A stretch of DNA of 6,140 nt from DAIRVC01 sp036803025. Lineage in GTDB: Bacteria > Chloroflexota > Anaerolineae > Anaerolineales > E44-bin32. Numbering within the stretch: the stretch's first letter is position 1; the number at the start of each line of letters is the position of its first letter. The stretch covers positions 1-6,140 of the forward strand of contig DAIRVC010000160.1 in the NCBI GenBank assembly GCA_036803025.1. Direction: 5' to 3'. Below the pieces are notes generated by a model, which was given only the letters and a program-made list of their open reading frames with translations, ran no database searches and was not told where the DNA came from. Below are positions 1 to 5,910 of this stretch, one piece after another. Both the position numbers and the translations under genes were made by a program.

Positions 1-1358
1 ACCCGGGCTTTCGGCCCGCGGTGCTGGCCCATCAGGCCTTCCGCCGTGCCGTGTCGGACGCGGGAGAGGCTGCCCCACTTGTGTTTGCCCTCGAACGTGC
101 CGAGACCTCCATCAGCCGCTTCGCCACCTCCCTGCTCCCGGAAGGGCACCCGCGCTCCATGGACAACCTGCCCTGCGCCGAACGACTCCTCAAGTTCCTC
201 CTGTGGCAGGTCGGCGCCTGGCGCGTGCACGTCGCCGGGCCCCCGCGCGTCGTGCGCTACCTGCGGGCCTGCTACGAGCCGGATGGGCCGCGGGCCTTCG
301 ACGCGCGATTCATGGGCGAGCAGGTCTACGGCCGCCCCTTCACCCTCACACAGGCCGCGCCGGGGGATATCCCTCAGGCGCGCGAGAGCCGTGAGCCCCT
401 GGGTCGCCACCTCGACGGATGCCGCATCGGCTTCGACCTGGGCGCCACGGACCTCAAGATCTCTGCGGTCATCGACGGTCAGCCCGTGTTCAGCCAGGAG
501 ATCGAATGGCACCCGCGCGAGCAGACCGACCCGGCCTACCACCGCGATCACATCCGCGCCGCGCTGCAGTTGGCCGCCTCGCACCTGCCTCGGCTGGACG
601 CCATCGGCGGGAGCTCGGCCGGGGTCTATATCGACAATCGCCCGCGGGTCGCCTCGCTCTTCCGAGGCATTCCCCCGGAGAGATTCGACCAGGTGCGGGA
701 CCTCTTCGTCGACCTGCAGCGCGAACTGGGCGTGCCCCTGGCTGTCGTCAACGACGGTGAAGTGGCGGCCCTGGCGGGCTCCATGTCGCTGGAGGACAAC
801 CCCGTCATGGGCATCGCCATGGGCTCCAGTCAGGCGGCCGGCTACGTGACGGCCGACGGTTCCCTCACCGACTGGCTCAACGAACTCGCCTTTGCGCCGG
901 TGGATTACAGCCCGCGCGCGCCGACCGAGGAGTGGTCCGGCGACCGGGGTTGCGGCGCTTCGTACTTCTCGCAACAGGCGGTCTTCCGCCTGGCGTCCAC
1001 GGCCGGGCTGGCGATTCCAAAGGACCTGACCCCGGCGAGGCGATTGGAATTCGCCCAGGCGCGGCTGGAAGCCGGTGACGAGGCTGCCGTCCGCATCTGG
1101 AAGACGATGGGCGTTTACCTGGGCTACGCCATCGCCCACTACGCCGAGTTCTACGATCTGCGCCACGTCCTGCTCCTCGGCCGCTGCACTTCCGGCGCAG
1201 GCGGCCCGCTCATGGTCGATGAAGCCGGCGCCGTCCTGACCGCTGAGTTCCCCATCCTGGCCGCGCGCCTGCGCCTGCACTTGCCCGACGAGAAGAGCCG
1301 ACGCGTCGGTCAGGCGATCGCCGCTGCCAGCCTGCCCCTATCCCGGGAGTCCGGATGA
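1..1358 (+). CDS. ROK-like sugar kinase (actin-fold ATPase family), 5'-partial
   Basis: Probable cytosolic ATP-dependent sugar kinase. The frame is open to the left edge (first full codon at base 3). A GTG at 21 exists, but the residues before it (PGFRPA) continue the protein smoothly, so the real start is probably upstream; numbering below is from that GTG. About 135 N-terminal residues, with no helix-turn-helix that I can see, precede an actin-like domain. That domain has a phosphate-1 loop DLGATDLK (139-146), a VVND motif with the likely catalytic Asp245, and a second glycine-rich loop GIAMGSS (264-270). The classical ROK zinc motif (CxCGxxGCxE) is absent; a DRGCGASYFSQQ stretch (308-319) with a single Cys lies further along. 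The stop overlaps the next start by ATGA, so it is translationally coupled to a deacetylase. This suggests an amino-sugar substrate such as glucosamine. The superfamily is secure; the substrate is inferred. Confidence 0.8.
   Translation, partial: PGFRPAVLAHQAFRRAVSDAGEAAPLVFALERAETSISRFATSLLPEGHPRSMDNLPCAERLLKFLLWQVGAWRVHVAGPPRVVRYLRACYEPDGPRAFDARFMGEQVYGRPFTLTQAAPGDIPQARESREPLGRHLDGCRIGFDLGATDLKISAVIDGQPVFSQEIEWHPREQTDPAYHRDHIRAALQLAASHLPRLDAIGGSSAGVYIDNRPRVASLFRGIPPERFDQVRDLFVDLQRELGVPLAVVNDGEVAALAGSMSLEDNPVMGIAMGSSQAAGYVTADGSLTDWLNELAFAPVDYSPRAPTEEWSGDRGCGASYFSQQAVFRLASTAGLAIPKDLTPARRLEFAQARLEAGDEAAVRIWKTMGVYLGYAIAHYAEFYDLRHVLLLGRCTSGAGGPLMVDEAGAVLTAEFPILAARLRLHLPDEKSRRVGQAIAAASLPLSRESG
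1345..1349 (+). promoter_or_regulatory. Ribosome binding site of the PIG-L deacetylase gene
   Basis: GGGAG lies five bases before the ATG at 1355, inside the 3' end of the kinase gene. Together with the ATGA overlap it supports this start and coupled translation. Confidence 0.55.
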
Positions 1359-2203
1359 CCACCCTGACCCTGCTCAGCGAACGAGCCGTGTTGTTTGCCC
1401 CGGACGGATCCCCCGCCGATCAAGCCTGGGCGCGGACCACCCATCTGGCGGTCGGCGCGCATCAGGACGACGTCGAAATCATGGCCATCGACGGCATCCT
1501 GGCCTGCTATCAACGCGACAACCGCTGGTTCAGCGCCGTGGTGGTCACCGATGGTGCCGGATCCCCTCGAGCCGGCGCCTACGCAGAGACTACCGACGAG
1601 GCGATGCAGGTCATCCGCGCCGAGGAACAGAAGAAGGCGGCGGTCATCGGAGAGTACGCCGCCCTGGCCCTGCTCGCCTATCCAAGTCGCGCGGTGAAGG
1701 ACGCCTCCGACACCCGGCCAGTGCAGGATCTGGCGACGCTCCTGAAAGCCGCACGCCCGGAGATCGTCTACACCCACAACCTGGCCGACAAGCACCCAAC
1801 CCATGTGGCCGTCGGCCTGAGGACGATCGCCGCCATTCGTTCCCTGGCGCCCGCCGAGCGCCCCGGTCGATTGTACGGCTGTGAGGTCTGGCGCAGTCTG
1901 GACTGGATGCTGGACGAGGATCGGACTGCCTTCGATTGCTCCGGCCGCGAGGGGCTGCAGACGGCGCTTCTGGGCGTGTTCGACTCCCAGGTTTCGGGCG
2001 GAAAGCGCTACGACCTGGCCACGATGGGTCGTCGGCGCGCAAACGCAACCTACGACGAGTCCCACGGCGTGGATGTGCGCACCGGCCTGGTCTACGCCAT
2101 GGATCTCACACCGCTGGTGCAGGACGCCTCGGTCGATATCGCCGCCTACGTGGCGGGATTCCTGGAGCGGTTCCGCGAAGACGTACGCCGAAGGCTGATC
2201 TAG
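1355..2203 (+). CDS. PIG-L/LmbE-family de-N-acetylase
   Basis: A 282-residue enzyme of the PIG-L superfamily, zinc-dependent hydrolases that remove acetyl groups from N-acetylglucosamine-type sugars (MshB, PIG-L, archaeal diacetylchitobiose deacetylase). The signature GAHQDDVE is at residues 34-41: His36 and Asp39 are expected metal ligands and Asp38 the catalytic base. The usual Pro after the His is Gln37. The second motif, HPTH (147-150), supplies the other expected histidines; many relatives have Asp where Thr149 stands. There is no signal peptide or membrane segment, so it should act in the cytosol on an imported or intracellular sugar. The start is fixed by the ATGA overlap with the kinase gene and by GGGAG upstream. 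With a ROK-like kinase before it and a sugar importer after it, deacetylation of GlcNAc, chitobiose or their phosphates is the best guess. The family is sure; the substrate is not. Confidence 0.88.
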   Translation: MTTLTLLSERAVLFAPDGSPADQAWARTTHLAVGAHQDDVEIMAIDGILACYQRDNRWFSAVVVTDGAGSPRAGAYAETTDEAMQVIRAEEQKKAAVIGEYAALALLAYPSRAVKDASDTRPVQDLATLLKAARPEIVYTHNLADKHPTHVAVGLRTIAAIRSLAPAERPGRLYGCEVWRSLDWMLDEDRTAFDCSGREGLQTALLGVFDSQVSGGKRYDLATMGRRRANATYDESHGVDVRTGLVYAMDLTPLVQDASVDIAAYVAGFLERFREDVRRRLI

Positions 2204-2220
2204 AGCCTGTAGCACGGTCG

Positions 2221-2238
2221 GTCGGGCACGCGCCCGGC
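2221..2238 (+). repeat. Short GC-rich inverted repeat after the deacetylase stop
   Basis: GTCGGGC (2221-2227) can pair with GCCCGGC (2232-2238) around the loop ACGC, with one G-U pair. It lies 17 bases after the deacetylase stop. No T-run follows, so it does not qualify as a standard factor-independent terminator. It could still protect the upstream message from decay. Confidence 0.4.
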
Positions 2239-2360
2239 GAGCGGGAAAGGAGGACACGCGAGGGCAGGAGGAGAAGAGCCGGATCTGGCGAGCGGTCCTT
2301 CCGGAGCGAGCCGCGGGCGCGATCTCGCCGTCGCAGTCAGAGTCAAGCGCCGGCCCCGGA

Positions 2361-2387
2361 GACCTGAACGCCAGGTCATTGCAGGTC
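2361..2387. repeat. Inverted repeat plus direct half-site, possible operator
   Basis: GACCTG (2361-2366) and CAGGTC (2372-2377) form a perfect 6-bp inverted repeat around a 5-base spacer. A third copy, CAGGTC, follows at 2382-2387, exactly 10 bases (one helical turn) after the second. Dimeric regulators often bind this arrangement, and the site sits about 60 bases before the binding-protein start. No regulator gene is visible in the window, so an operator role is inference. Confidence 0.35.
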
Positions 2388-2397
2388 CATTCGAACC

Positions 2398-2428
2398 GGA
2401 TGCCTGAGGCGCGCACCGCCCGGCATCC
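2398..2428 (+). repeat. Hairpin just before the ribosome binding site of the binding-protein gene
   Basis: GGATGCC (2398-2404) pairs perfectly with GGCATCC (2422-2428). Inside it GGCG (2408-2411) can pair with CGCC (2417-2420), giving a two-part stem with a small internal loop and a CGCAC end loop. It ends three bases before the AAGGAGG ribosome binding site. In the message it could stabilise the 5' end or keep the ribosome site exposed. There is no T-run, so it is not a standard terminator. Confidence 0.5.
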
Positions 2429-2431
2429 TCC

Positions 2432-2438
2432 AAGGAGG
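2432..2438 (+). promoter_or_regulatory. Strong ribosome binding site deciding the binding-protein start
   Basis: AAGGAGG lies six bases before ATG 2445, close to a perfect Shine-Dalgarno sequence at ideal spacing. It rules in 2445 over the in-frame ATG at 2400, which has no such site and would put about 15 extra residues before the signal peptide. Confidence 0.85.
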
Positions 2439-2444
2439 ATCGAG

Positions 2445-3806
2445 ATGCGCAATCGAATGAGCACCCTGTTCTCAGCCCTACTGTTGGTCGCCCTCGTCCT
2501 GGCGGCCTGCGGACCAGCGGCCACGCCCACCGAAGCCCCGGCCGTGGCCACGGAAGAGCCGGCCGTCGTAGAGCCGGCGCCGGCCGAGGAGCCGATCGCC
2601 CTGCAGGTCTACGTCGTCGACTACGCGGCCGACGCCACCGACGTCTGGCTCGAGGACGAGGTCGTCCCAGCCTTCCAGGAGCTGTACCCCAATGTGACCG
2701 TGGAGTTCATCTGGGGAACCTGGAGCACGTTCGGTGAGGCCGTGGCCGGATACTTCGCCGCCGGCGAGGGGCCGGATATCATCAACCTCGGATCGGAGTT
2801 CAACGGCCTGTATGGAAGCCAGCTGGCGCCGCTGAACGACCTGTTGGGCCCGGACGCCTGGCCGGAGATCTCGAACTTCATCCCCGGGACGCTGGAGAAC
2901 GCCTCCTGGGAGGGAGAGCTGCGTGGCCTGCCGATCTTCTCGGCCCCGCGCTACGTCTTCTGCCGCACCGACCTGATGCCCGCGGGCGTCACGGAACAGC
3001 CCACCGACTTTGCCGGCTGGGTCGAATTCGCCCAGGCCGCCACGACCTTCGACCCGGCCACGGGCGCGCTCACTCAGCAGGGTTTCGTCCCGGTTGACGC
3101 CGGAACGATGGCCGACTTCCAGTGGTACCTGAACACGATCTGGTCGCTGGGCGGCTCGATCTACGAGGACGACGGAGTCACGCCCAACTTTGACTCGCCC
3201 GAAGCCGAGGCCGCCATTCAGTTCAACTACGACATGAAGCGCGCGGTCTACCCGGACGACACGGTGGGCGCCCTGCCCGCCGGCACCGGGTCGGTGATCG
3301 AGGAAGGCAACGGGGCGGTTTGTCTGTGGCACTCCGGCTGGGCCGCACCGGCGCCCGACAGCGCCGTGTGGGAGCGGATCGACATCCAGCCGTTCACCGG
3401 CGACCCGACCAACTTCCCCGCCAGCCGCCCGATCGTCCTGTCGTTCGTCGACTGGTGGGCCGTCCCGGCCTACAGCCCGAACGTCGAGATGGCGGCGGAG
3501 TTCCTGAAGTTCGTCTTCAGCATGGAGAACAACTACCGCTACAATGAGACGATGAACCTGATCCCGGCGCGGGCCGACGCTCACACCGGGTATGTGGTGG
3601 AGAACCCGGTCCTGCAGCGTGAGGCCGAGCTGGCTTCCGAATACAGCTACGGCTTCGCCGGCATCCTGGAGCCGACCCAGCTCCAGAGCATCCTGCAGAC
3701 GCAGCTCGGTCTGTACCTGACCGACCAGCAGGACAGGGCCACCACGTTGACCAACATCCAGGAGCAGTACACCCAGGTCCTGCGCGACGCCGGCTATCTG
3801 CCGTAG
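2445..3806 (+). CDS. ABC transporter sugar-binding lipoprotein (extracellular solute-binding family 1)
   Basis: A 453-residue surface-anchored receptor of a carbohydrate ABC importer (CUT1 type). Arginines at residues 2 and 4 and a hydrophobic stretch (about 8-19) lead to the lipobox LAAC with Cys22, the expected lipidation site. A Pro/Glu/Ala/Thr-rich linker (23-50) tethers the binding domain, which begins near residue 51. A GPDIINL segment (about 109-115) followed by LAPLNDLL is typical of this fold. The mature domain is rich in Trp, Tyr and Phe, as sugar-binding clefts are. It contains two cysteines besides the lipidated one (173 and 293), which might form a disulfide. Two permease genes follow, separated by a 99-base gap with a strong stem-loop, which could allow more receptor than permease to be made. 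The family is sure. The ligand is inferred from the neighbours to be an N-acetylated amino sugar or a short oligosaccharide. Confidence 0.93.
   Translation: MRNRMSTLFSALLLVALVLAACGPAATPTEAPAVATEEPAVVEPAPAEEPIALQVYVVDYAADATDVWLEDEVVPAFQELYPNVTVEFIWGTWSTFGEAVAGYFAAGEGPDIINLGSEFNGLYGSQLAPLNDLLGPDAWPEISNFIPGTLENASWEGELRGLPIFSAPRYVFCRTDLMPAGVTEQPTDFAGWVEFAQAATTFDPATGALTQQGFVPVDAGTMADFQWYLNTIWSLGGSIYEDDGVTPNFDSPEAEAAIQFNYDMKRAVYPDDTVGALPAGTGSVIEEGNGAVCLWHSGWAAPAPDSAVWERIDIQPFTGDPTNFPASRPIVLSFVDWWAVPAYSPNVEMAAEFLKFVFSMENNYRYNETMNLIPARADAHTGYVVENPVLQREAELASEYSYGFAGILEPTQLQSILQTQLGLYLTDQQDRATTLTNIQEQYTQVLRDAGYLP
2511..2594 (+). repeat. Low-complexity coding stretch for the lipoprotein linker
   Basis: These bases encode residues 23-50 of the binding protein, built from irregular repeats of Glu/Thr-Pro-Ala/Val with recurring GAGCCGGC-like units. 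It is a flexible tether between the lipid anchor and the binding domain, of a kind common in Chloroflexota lipoproteins. Confidence 0.6.
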
Positions 3807-3853
3807 GTCACGCGCCAGACCGGGTGCAGGCCGCACACTGGCCAACCGGATAC

Positions 3854-3884
3854 GAGTTGGGTGGGGATCCACCCCACCCAACTC
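3854..3884 (+). repeat. Perfect 13-bp stem-loop between binding-protein and permease genes
   Basis: GAGTTGGGTGGGG (3854-3866) and CCCCACCCAACTC (3872-3884) are exact reverse complements around the 5-base loop ATCCA. Nine of the 13 pairs are G-C. It begins 48 bases after the binding-protein stop and ends 21 bases before the permease ATG. No T-run follows (the next bases are AACCGGCCGG), so it is not a standard factor-independent terminator. Stem-loops at this junction in other sugar importers (for example malE-malF) protect the upstream message and lower permease expression; the same role is likely here. CAACCGG occurs at 3843-3849 and again at 3884-3890, on either side of the stem. Confidence 0.8.
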
Positions 3885-3905
3885 AACCGGCCGGACGCAC
3901 CGCCG

Positions 3906-5054
3906 ATGACTGATAACCCCTACGTCTTCACGCTGGTTTCAGCGCTCGTCACGACCGCCTTCATCATCGCGGCCTGCGTCGGCCTGGGAGGATTGGCGCG
4001 CCTGGTGGTCCGCCTGACCGGCGGCAACCTGCGGCGGCAAGACCAAGCCTACGCCGGCTACTTCTTCGCCGCACCGTGGATCGTCGGGTTCCTCATCTTT
4101 GTCGTTATACCCATGCTGGCCTCGCTCTACTGGAGCTTCACCAACTACCGCATCGGCCAGCCGACCGCCGTGGTGGGCTTGGAGAACTACTCCCGCCTGA
4201 TCCTGGAGGATCGCGAGTTCCGCGGCTCGCTGGTCAACACGCTGTTCCTGACCTTGATCGGCGTGCCCCTCCAAATCGGCGTGGCGCTGGGGTTGGCGGT
4301 GCTCCTCAATCAGAAGCTGAAAGGCGAGCGCACCTTCAGGGTGACGTTCTACCTGCCCGTCATCCTGGGCTTCAACGCCGCCGTCCTTCTCTGCTGGCGC
4401 CTGATGCTCAATGCCAGCAACGGCATCATCGATCAGGCCATCCGCGCCCTTTCCAACGCCTCGCCCGTGGTGAGCGCCCTCAATCGCGGATTGATCTATG
4501 TGGTCGAGGTCGTCAATGGCTTCTTCCTGGGATTGACCAACGGCAACTACACGCTGCTGCAACGAGTCCTGGAGACCGGATTCCCGGCCGCCAATCGCGT
4601 GCCGATGTGGATCCAGACTCCGCTGTGGTCGAAGATGTCGGTCATCCTGCTCATGGTGTGGATCTGCGGCAGCATGATGCTGATCTTTCTGGCCGGCCTC
4701 CAGGCGACGCCGCGCGAGCTGCTCGAGGCGGCCGAAGTCGACGGCGCCGGGAGCTGGAGGCGGTTCTGGAAGATCACCTTTCCCCTGTTGACGCCCTACG
4801 TCTTCTACAACCTGGTGCTCGGGCTGATCGCCGCGCTGCAGATCTTCGAGCCAGTCTATGTCCTCTACCGCGACAACCAGCCGCTGGCGCCCTCGGCCTA
4901 CTCGATGGTGTATTACCTGTACCAGGCCACCTTCCGCTTCAATGAAATCGGCTACGGCTCGGCCATCTCGTGGCTGATCCTGATCATCATCGCCGTCGCC
5001 TCGATGATCCAGTTCAGGCTCCAGAGCCGGTGGGTGGAATATGAGATTCGCTAG
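3906..5054 (+). CDS. Sugar ABC transporter permease, MalF/UgpA type
   Basis: A 382-residue inner-membrane subunit of the importer. Hydrophobic segments lie near residues 7-34, 52-76, 109-135, 147-170, 243-266, 295-316 and 352-371. The EAA motif, which contacts the ATPase, spans about 271-293 (EAAEVDGAG at 274-282, then Ile290 and Pro293). I chose ATG 3906; an in-frame GTG at 3861 falls inside the 13-bp stem-loop and would add a non-hydrophobic tail. Neither start has a strong ribosome site; a weak GGA is at 3893. The protein is longer than most of its family (about 290-320). It has an extra N-terminal membrane segment and a loop of about 70 residues between segments 4 and 5 (171-242), with a hydrophobic patch at 195-211. 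The next permease starts nine bases after its stop. Family sure, start moderately sure. Confidence 0.9.
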   Translation: MTDNPYVFTLVSALVTTAFIIAACVGLGGLARLVVRLTGGNLRRQDQAYAGYFFAAPWIVGFLIFVVIPMLASLYWSFTNYRIGQPTAVVGLENYSRLILEDREFRGSLVNTLFLTLIGVPLQIGVALGLAVLLNQKLKGERTFRVTFYLPVILGFNAAVLLCWRLMLNASNGIIDQAIRALSNASPVVSALNRGLIYVVEVVNGFFLGLTNGNYTLLQRVLETGFPAANRVPMWIQTPLWSKMSVILLMVWICGSMMLIFLAGLQATPRELLEAAEVDGAGSWRRFWKITFPLLTPYVFYNLVLGLIAALQIFEPVYVLYRDNQPLAPSAYSMVYYLYQATFRFNEIGYGSAISWLILIIIAVASMIQFRLQSRWVEYEIR

Positions 5055-5063
5055 GCGCCGGCC

Positions 5064-5909
5064 ATGACGAGACGCGTCGCCTGGGTCCTGGGCCGGTGCG
5101 GCCTGTATGTCTTGCTGACAGCGGCCAGCATCCTGATGACCTTCCCGCTCTTCTGGATGATCTCCACATCGCTGAAGTCGCTGGAGGAGGCCAACGCCCC
5201 GCGCATCATCTGGATCCCGTCCGCCGTCGTGCTGGACGCCTATCGCTCGGTGCTGGCCGATCCCGACTTCCTGCGGGCCTACGTCAACTCGGCTTTCTAC
5301 GCCGCCTTGGCGCTGGCCGGCACGCTGGTCTCCATCGCCGCCGTCGCCTACGCCTTCAGCCGTATCCAGTGGCCCGGACGGAACGTCGTCTTCGCCTTGA
5401 TGCTCTCCACCCTGATGATCCCCGCCCAGGCGCTGATCGTCCCCCAGTACGTCTTCTTCAGCCGCCTGGGCTGGATCGGCACCTTCAATCCGCTGATCAT
5501 CCCCGGCTTCTTCGCCGGCGGCGCGGCGATGATCTTCCTGCTGCGCCAGGCGATGGCCCAGATCCCGAAGGAGCTGGAGGAGTCGGCCATCATCGACGGC
5601 GCCAGCCACCTGCGCATTTGGTGGGAGGTGGTCCTGCCGCTGGTCAAAGCGCCGCTGGCCACCGTCTCGACCTTCCTGTTCGTCGGGTTCTGGAACAACC
5701 TGCTCGGCCCGCTGCTGTACGCCCAGACAAGTCGGCTGCAGACGCTCCCGGTATACGTCGCGCAGCTGTACAACATCAACAACACCATCCAGCCGTGGCC
5801 CACCATCATGGCGGCCGCCGTTCTGACGACCGTGCCCCTGTTCATCGTCTTCTTCCTGGCCCAGCGCTTCATCCTGGAAAGCGTTGTGCTCAGCGGTCTG
5901 AAGGGATAG
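5064..5909 (+). CDS. Sugar ABC transporter permease, MalG/UgpE type
   Basis: A 281-residue inner-membrane protein, the usual length for the second permease of a CUT1 sugar importer. Hydrophobic segments lie near 12-33, 74-98, 107-130, 140-160, 196-217 and 247-267, giving the standard six. The EAA motif is at about 169-192 (KELEESAIIDGA, then Pro192) and should dock on the ATPase. It should pair with the larger permease just upstream to form the channel. The gap between them is nine bases with no clear ribosome site, so translation probably depends on ribosomes finishing the upstream gene. A new lipoprotein frame opens one base after its stop. No ATPase gene lies next to it in the window. The role is sure; the sugar is inferred from the neighbours. 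Confidence 0.93.
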   Translation: MTRRVAWVLGRCGLYVLLTAASILMTFPLFWMISTSLKSLEEANAPRIIWIPSAVVLDAYRSVLADPDFLRAYVNSAFYAALALAGTLVSIAAVAYAFSRIQWPGRNVVFALMLSTLMIPAQALIVPQYVFFSRLGWIGTFNPLIIPGFFAGGAAMIFLLRQAMAQIPKELEESAIIDGASHLRIWWEVVLPLVKAPLATVSTFLFVGFWNNLLGPLLYAQTSRLQTLPVYVAQLYNINNTIQPWPTIMAAAVLTTVPLFIVFFLAQRFILESVVLSGLKG

Positions 5910-5910
5910 G

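Larger units (their letters stand above)
2204..2444 (+). other. Non-coding leader between deacetylase and binding-protein genes
   Basis: A 241-base gap and the only sizeable one here. I find no supported gene in it. It holds a GC-rich inverted repeat just after the deacetylase stop (2221-2238), a purine-rich stretch (about 2236-2284), an inverted repeat with an extra half-site (2361-2387), a longer hairpin (2398-2428), and the ribosome binding site of the next gene. It could carry a promoter or control site for the transporter genes, but I cannot identify convincing -35 and -10 boxes. A TTGCAG at 2379 has no matching -10 at the usual spacing. Confidence 0.6.

Noticed and set aside
2379..2408. 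Promoter with TTGCAG as -35 box
   Set aside because: No TATAAT-like -10 box lies 16-18 bases downstream.
2379..2444. Earlier starts for the binding protein (TTG 2379 or ATG 2400)
   Set aside because: Neither has a ribosome site, and both would put a long Arg-rich tail before the signal peptide. ATG 2445 has AAGGAGG at ideal spacing.
1310..2551. A reverse-strand open frame of 413 codons over the deacetylase gene and leader
   Set aside because: No domain or good start. The deacetylase on the + strand has clear active-site motifs over the same bases.
3857..3866. G-quadruplex
   Set aside because: Only two G-runs are present, too few for a four-stranded structure; the pairing with the C-rich arm explains them.
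2478..3881. A long reverse-strand open frame opposite the binding-protein gene
   Set aside because: Low-complexity composition, no ribosome site or domain; the + strand gene has a lipobox and a strong ribosome site.
3854..3884. Factor-independent terminator
   Set aside because: The stem is strong but no T-run follows, and the permeases downstream need to be transcribed.
3861..3905. GTG 3861 as the start of the first permease
   Set aside because: It falls inside the perfect stem-loop, and the added residues do not look like part of the family. ATG 3906 is followed directly by the first membrane segment.
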